Both the position numbers and the translations under genes were made by a program. Under the pieces are notes generated by a model. The model saw only the letters and a program-made list of their open reading frames with translations, made no database searches and was not told the DNA's origin. Of a stretch of DNA of 9,503 bases, positions 5,370 through 9,503 are shown one piece after another. Source of the DNA: Dehalococcoidales bacterium (GTDB lineage: Bacteria; Chloroflexota; Dehalococcoidia; Dehalococcoidales; JAQTVP01); the NCBI GenBank assembly GCA_028707015.1, contig JAQTVP010000054.1, positions 1-9,503 of the forward strand, in the 5' to 3' direction. Position 1 is the stretch's first letter, and each line of letters starts with the position of its first letter.

Positions 5370-8231
5370 TTAATAGTTGCTTACCAGTAGTGCCACAGGA
5401 AACAAACTGAAAATATCAGAAAGAGGTAATCCCTTTGTTGATGCAGGGATCTTGAGCTTTTCATTGGTGAAAACATTAAACCAATTTTCAGGAGCATCTT
5501 TCGGTAAGATTAGTAAATCTTGTCCCCACACTTGATTTCCTACAGGTAGCGAATCAATACTTACTAATTTTGTCATAAGTCTGGGTACGATTGTCAAAGC
5601 CCATGACTTTTCTTGTTGTCGTGCAAAAGCGCATATGTGGTCACTATTATTATTATTGGCCTGAAGCGGAATATAATTTCCTTTTTGAAAAATTTCCTTG
5701 TTGGTTTGTCGGTAATTTAATGCCTTATAAGTTAAGTAAAACTTAATTTTGCCATCTTTCCAGGAAGTTAGAATCTGGTGAAGCATTGGTAGTAGCTCTG
5801 ATGGCTCTTTACGGCTGATTTCGGTGATTATTTCCCGGCGTTTCTGGTAATCAATAGGTCGCCGATTATCCGGGTCCACCAAGCTAAAATCCCATAATTC
5901 TGTACCCTGATAAAAATCCGGTACTCCGGGCGAAGTGATTTTAAGTAATACCTGCGCCAGTGAATTGAATACTCCGTAATACGCAATCTGCTGTTGAAAC
6001 TGCATAAAGTCTCTGAGAAATATATTCTGGTCTGAAGTTTGAAGAATAGCTTCAACAAAATTCAGTAATGCGGATTCATATTTGATATCAGGTGAAAACC
6101 AGCTGGTAAAAACTTTAGCTTCCCTAGCTGCCTTGATTATATATAATTTGAGGCGTTTTTTAAATTCCGGCACTTCTTTTTGCCATAATGGCCAGGAGCC
6201 TAACATTGTTTGATAAAGCAATACCTGCATGTTTGAATCAGGTACAAGTTGTCCGTTTACCAGTTTTTTTTCGGACTGGTTCCATTGATTCCATTTCTTG
6301 AGATGTCGGTCCCATAACTCAGGTATCTCCGAAAGTACATTAAGCCTTGTTCGTGTATCTTCGCCTCGTTTCGTATCATGTGTAGCCGTAGTATTCATAG
6401 TGTGAGGGTAATGAGATAAACGGGTCAGATTAAAACGGTGAAAATTTTTAACGGATAGATTGTTTAATTCTGGGTTTCCGCCTACTTCATTGAGTGACAA
6501 TAGGCGGTTATAGTTGTAAAAAACCGTGTCTTCCAGTCCTTTGGCCATTATTGTACCGGTAAACTGTTGCCATTTGAGTACAAAATGAAGCCATGTATTT
6601 TTTTGTGTAAGTTTAAAGTTCTTTGGGAATTTTAATAAAAGTATTTTCCCTACAAAATCCAGTGCATTAAACATTTGCTGCGGATTACGTTTTTGAGTTT
6701 CTTTAATGGCATGTTCCAGGCATGATCTATCCTGAGTGGAGACGTGAAAATTATGCGTATAGGTACGGTAAACAGGAAAATTAGCAGTAATCTCAATAAT
6801 GGCGTTAGTCAATTCAATCAGTGAAAGGCTGGTGGCGGGTTGGTAGTGGTGATAAAGATAAGCTAATTTACGCCCCAGCGCGTGCAGTTCAGCCGGAAAT
6901 AACTCTATTGCAACTTGCCTCTTTTTATTATAGGTTATATCGTCAAAAGTATGCTGAGAGCCAGTAAACCGGGAATAACTGTTGCCGAGGTTTGTCATTC
7001 CTTTACTGTCGATGAAGACGGCATTTACTGCATTAAGAAAATCATATCCCGTGGTGCCGAAGACTGGCCATTTATGGGGCAGTAGTTCATCGTTAGATAG
7101 GATCTTCTCAACGATCATATAAATGCCAGGTGTTTTACTATTTGTTTTTATTTTCGGATTCGCATAATGCTGAAAACGAGATAGGTATTCTAAGGGATTA
7201 ATAAGACCGTCAATATGGTCAATCCGTATTCCGGTTATTTTTCCTTCATTAATCAATCTTAAAATGAAGGCGTGCGTTGTCTCAAAAACCTGCGGTATCT
7301 CAACATGGATACCAATTAAATCAATAATATCAAAAAAACGCCGGTAATTAATTTGTTCATGAGATGTTTTCCATGAAACCAGTTGGTATATCTGTTGTGA
7401 CAGTAAGTTATTCAGGAGGTAAAAACTATTGATATCTTTCTTTTTATTGCTGAATAGAGTAATGTTCTCGCTAATAAAAGTTCTTATCTCAGGGGAAGCG
7501 TTGAAAATTTGCCATAGCTTTTGTTTTATTATTTGGCGATCATGGTAAATTTTGTCCGTATTTTGCGGACGGATATTACCATGGGAATTCAGGCATTCTA
7601 TAGTTTTAATGATCTTTTTAAATTGCTTAAATATGGGATGGTTTCTATCAATAGCGGACTCAAGTATATCCATACGGTTAGTTAAGACTAAATTATATGT
7701 ACTTATACTTAACGGTAACCGAAAATTTTTATAATGGATAAAAAGGCCATTTTCATCAAATTTAAGAGAGATATTTTGCTTTTTAAACGCCTGGCAATAA
7801 GGCGTGTCTAGAATAGGAATAATAATTTTATTTTTATAAATGCTGTTAATAGGATTCCAGTTGATGTCGAAAAAAGAAGCGTAAGGTGAGTTTAACCCGT
7901 TTTCCAATAGATCCATCCACCAATGATTTTCGTTGCTTATTGCCATATGATTAGGGACAATATCAGCAAGAAATCCCATTCCATAATGCTTCATTCTTTG
8001 AAATAAAGTTTCAAATTGCTCCTCTGTCCCCAATTCCGGATTAAGTTTGGATGGATCAGTTACATCATATCCATGAAGGCTTCCGGTGCGCGCCTTAAAT
8101 ATAGGTGATGCATAAAGGTCAGAGATACCTAGCTGATGCAGATAAGGCACTAATGTTCTTGCATTACTAAAACGGAATTTTTTATTGAATTGGAGTCTAT
8201 AGGTGGCGATGGGAATCTCTAAATTAGACAT
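5370..8231 (-). CDS. treY: Malto-oligosyltrehalose synthase (EC 5.4.99.15)
   Basis: TreY is a cytoplasmic GH13 enzyme that turns the reducing-end alpha-1,4 linkage of maltodextrins into an alpha,alpha-1,1 bond, giving maltooligosyl-trehalose for TreZ. The 953 residues are long but within the bacterial range. Visible: ATYRLQFNKKFRF (9-21), SPIFKARTGSLHGYDV (42-57), ADIVPNHMA (89-97), INYRRFFDI (294-302), the nucleophile D338 in RIDHIDGL, the acid/base E375 in IVEKIL, the third acidic residue D619 in TATHDTKRGEDTR, and SPGVPDFYQGTELW (767-780). All three catalytic carboxylates are present, so the enzyme should be active. The ATG at 8231 fits the family N-terminus; its ribosome site is weak (GGA nine bases upstream). 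It starts 68 bases after treZ, with no clear promoter or terminator between, so the two are probably cotranscribed. Confidence 0.97.
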   Translation of the reverse strand: MSNLEIPIATYRLQFNKKFRFSNARTLVPYLHQLGISDLYASPIFKARTGSLHGYDVTDPSKLNPELGTEEQFETLFQRMKHYGMGFLADIVPNHMAISNENHWWMDLLENGLNSPYASFFDINWNPINSIYKNKIIIPILDTPYCQAFKKQNISLKFDENGLFIHYKNFRLPLSISTYNLVLTNRMDILESAIDRNHPIFKQFKKIIKTIECLNSHGNIRPQNTDKIYHDRQIIKQKLWQIFNASPEIRTFISENITLFSNKKKDINSFYLLNNLLSQQIYQLVSWKTSHEQINYRRFFDIIDLIGIHVEIPQVFETTHAFILRLINEGKITGIRIDHIDGLINPLEYLSRFQHYANPKIKTNSKTPGIYMIVEKILSNDELLPHKWPVFGTTGYDFLNAVNAVFIDSKGMTNLGNSYSRFTGSQHTFDDITYNKKRQVAIELFPAELHALGRKLAYLYHHYQPATSLSLIELTNAIIEITANFPVYRTYTHNFHVSTQDRSCLEHAIKETQKRNPQQMFNALDFVGKILLLKFPKNFKLTQKNTWLHFVLKWQQFTGTIMAKGLEDTVFYNYNRLLSLNEVGGNPELNNLSVKNFHRFNLTRLSHYPHTMNTTATHDTKRGEDTRTRLNVLSEIPELWDRHLKKWNQWNQSEKKLVNGQLVPDSNMQVLLYQTMLGSWPLWQKEVPEFKKRLKLYIIKAAREAKVFTSWFSPDIKYESALLNFVEAILQTSDQNIFLRDFMQFQQQIAYYGVFNSLAQVLLKITSPGVPDFYQGTELWDFSLVDPDNRRPIDYQKRREIITEISRKEPSELLPMLHQILTSWKDGKIKFYLTYKALNYRQTNKEIFQKGNYIPLQANNNNSDHICAFARQQEKSWALTIVPRLMTKLVSIDSLPVGNQVWGQDLLILPKDAPENWFNVFTNEKLKIPASTKGLPLSDIFSLFPVALLVSNY

Positions 8232-8299
8232 AATAGCAAATCCATTCTGAAATTAGTTTAGTAAAAAATAAACTTCTCATGTAACATGCCTGAAACTTT

Positions 8300-9503
8300 T
8301 CAGATTTTATTTGATTTTATGAATAATACCAATGACCAGGGTGATAGAGTAAGAGTAAATTCCCCTTCTGAAATAATTTTTTGTGGAACTAAACTTTCAT
8401 TTCCATTCCACTGTTTATCTTCTGAATCAAGAATTTTATGCCATTGTCCCGGTTGAATCGGTAAAGTTATTGATGACTGATTCCCATTAAACTTAAAGAT
8501 CATAAATGCCTCGTTGTTCTCCCCCCAACGGTAAATATATAATATTTTAGATTTCTCATATCCGATTACTTGCATATTATCTTTGCTAAGGCAGGCTAAA
8601 GCAGGGGTTGCCTTACGTAATTGAACTAGTTCTCGGTAAAACTGAAGGATAATATGGTGATAGCTTTTTCTGCGTAAGGTGTGATTAAGTTTAGAACAAA
8701 GGAACGTTGCTTTTACTTGAGGGTCAGGTAATTTACCTTGCCACTGAAAGGCAGCAAATTCTCTCTGGCGCCCCTGCTTCACTGACTCAATAAGTTTAAT
8801 ATCTGAATAATCGGTAAAAAAATAAAAGGGAGCAATTTCTCCATATTCTTCTCCCATGAAGATAAGAGGTGTAAATGGGGAGAGTAATACAGCTCCGGCA
8901 GCTAATTTGAGTTTGTTGAAAGAAACAATCTGACTAAGTCGCTCACCTTGCATACGGTTACCTGTTTGGTCATGATTTTGAGCAAAAACTATGAAGCAGT
9001 GTGCGGGTATATTTACAGAGGAAGTACCGCGTTTATGACGAAAATATGGTGAATATTCCCCTGAATAGACAAATCCTTCAGTAAATGACTTAGTAAGGTG
9101 ATGAAGGTGTCCGAAGTCCTGGTAATACCCGGCTGTTTCACCAGTGAGTAGTGTGTGCAGAGAATGGTGAAAATCATCATTCCATTGAGCGTCTAGCCCG
9201 TAACCGCCTAACGCAGGTGACCGGACAAGACGGTTATCATTAAGAACGCTTTCAGCAATAAGGTAAACACGCCGACTTAGTCTCTTTGCTTGATTATGCA
9301 CACAAATAGCAAGCTCTTCTTGGAATGAATTAGGTGATGTATCTACAATGGCATGCAGTGCGTCAAGCCTGAGAGCATCAATATGAAATTCTGTTATCCA
9401 ATATAAAGCATTTTCAATAAAAAAACGGCGCACCTCATCACTATCAGGTCCGTCAAAATACAAAGCATTTCCCCACAGGCAATCGTAACGTTCAGTGAAA
9501 TAG
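8300..9503 (-). CDS. treZ: Malto-oligosyltrehalose trehalohydrolase (EC 3.2.1.141), 5' end outside window
   Basis: TreZ is the GH13 partner of TreY: it cuts the alpha-1,4 bond next to the terminal trehalose of maltooligosyl-trehalose and releases trehalose. The frame stays open to the right edge; the codons before 9463 read YFTERYDCLWGNAL, which continues smoothly into the YFDGPDSDEVRRFF signature, so the TTG at 9463 is an internal Leu, not a start. About 401 of roughly 600 residues are present; the N-terminal beta domain and first half of the barrel lie beyond the window. Catalytic residues are visible: nucleophile Asp in LRLDALHAI (codon 9362-9364), acid Glu in LIAESVLND (9251-9253) and the third Asp in FAQNHDQTGNR (8969-8971). 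The C-terminal beta domain ends normally at TGA 8300. It lies upstream of treY in the same direction, the usual pairing; treX could lie beyond the edge. Confidence 0.97.
   Translation of the reverse strand, partial: YFTERYDCLWGNALYFDGPDSDEVRRFFIENALYWITEFHIDALRLDALHAIVDTSPNSFQEELAICVHNQAKRLSRRVYLIAESVLNDNRLVRSPALGGYGLDAQWNDDFHHSLHTLLTGETAGYYQDFGHLHHLTKSFTEGFVYSGEYSPYFRHKRGTSSVNIPAHCFIVFAQNHDQTGNRMQGERLSQIVSFNKLKLAAGAVLLSPFTPLIFMGEEYGEIAPFYFFTDYSDIKLIESVKQGRQREFAAFQWQGKLPDPQVKATFLCSKLNHTLRRKSYHHIILQFYRELVQLRKATPALACLSKDNMQVIGYEKSKILYIYRWGENNEAFMIFKFNGNQSSITLPIQPGQWHKILDSEDKQWNGNESLVPQKIISEGEFTLTLSPWSLVLFIKSNKI

Noticed and set aside
5828..6058. 76-codon open frame on the - strand inside treY
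   Set aside because: It is an alternative frame through the conserved SPGVPDFYQGTELW part of TreY.
8255..8274. Six-bp inverted repeat AGTTTA/TAAACT between treZ and treY
   Set aside because: It is too short and AT-rich to be a terminator and occurs in AT-rich intergenic sequence where such repeats arise by chance.

Overview
This 9.5 kb window comes from a low-GC bacterial chromosome. It holds a 3'-complete mutS, an unrecognised membrane protein gene, a fumarylacetoacetate hydrolase (FAH) family gene, a three-gene operon (DUF2089-type regulator, small membrane protein, SHOCT-like/YvlB-type protein), and a treZ-treY pair for trehalose synthesis. Only mutS is on the + strand. No rRNA, tRNA, CRISPR array, insertion sequence or phage gene was seen.

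Organism: several genes have strong AGGAGG-like ribosome binding sites and promoters resemble the TTGACA/TATAAT class. The DUF2089/SHOCT-like module is, as far as I recall, common in Chloroflexota and Firmicutes. The wording of the MutS core domain (residues about 126-165 of the fragment) reminds me most of Dehalococcoidia-type Chloroflexota. This is recall, not a search, so phylum-level placement is low confidence.

Layout. 1-2181 (+): MutS without its N-terminal mismatch-reading domain, because the window starts inside the gene. 2194-2850 (-): a 218-residue, four-helix membrane protein convergent with mutS; no terminator is evident in the 12 bases between the stops. 2851-3087: its promoter and the terminator of the next gene. 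3088-3858 (-): FAH-family enzyme with a possibly near-leaderless start and a strong intrinsic terminator. 3859-4081: its promoter region, otherwise nothing clear. 4082-5183 (-): the tightly packed DUF2089 / membrane protein / SHOCT-like operon, with a good promoter at 5242-5270. 5370-9503 (-): treZ (5' end beyond the right edge) followed by complete treY.

How the genes work together: TreY isomerises the reducing-end linkage of maltodextrin to an alpha,alpha-1,1 bond and TreZ releases trehalose, so this pair makes trehalose from alpha-1,4-glucans. The three-gene module looks like a self-contained membrane-linked regulatory unit. Its first and third proteins share a small bihelical domain, and its second and third share a C-terminal strand-turn-strand pattern. 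This is the least understood and most interesting part of the window. MutS, the FAH enzyme and the orphan membrane protein appear functionally unrelated to each other and to the rest.
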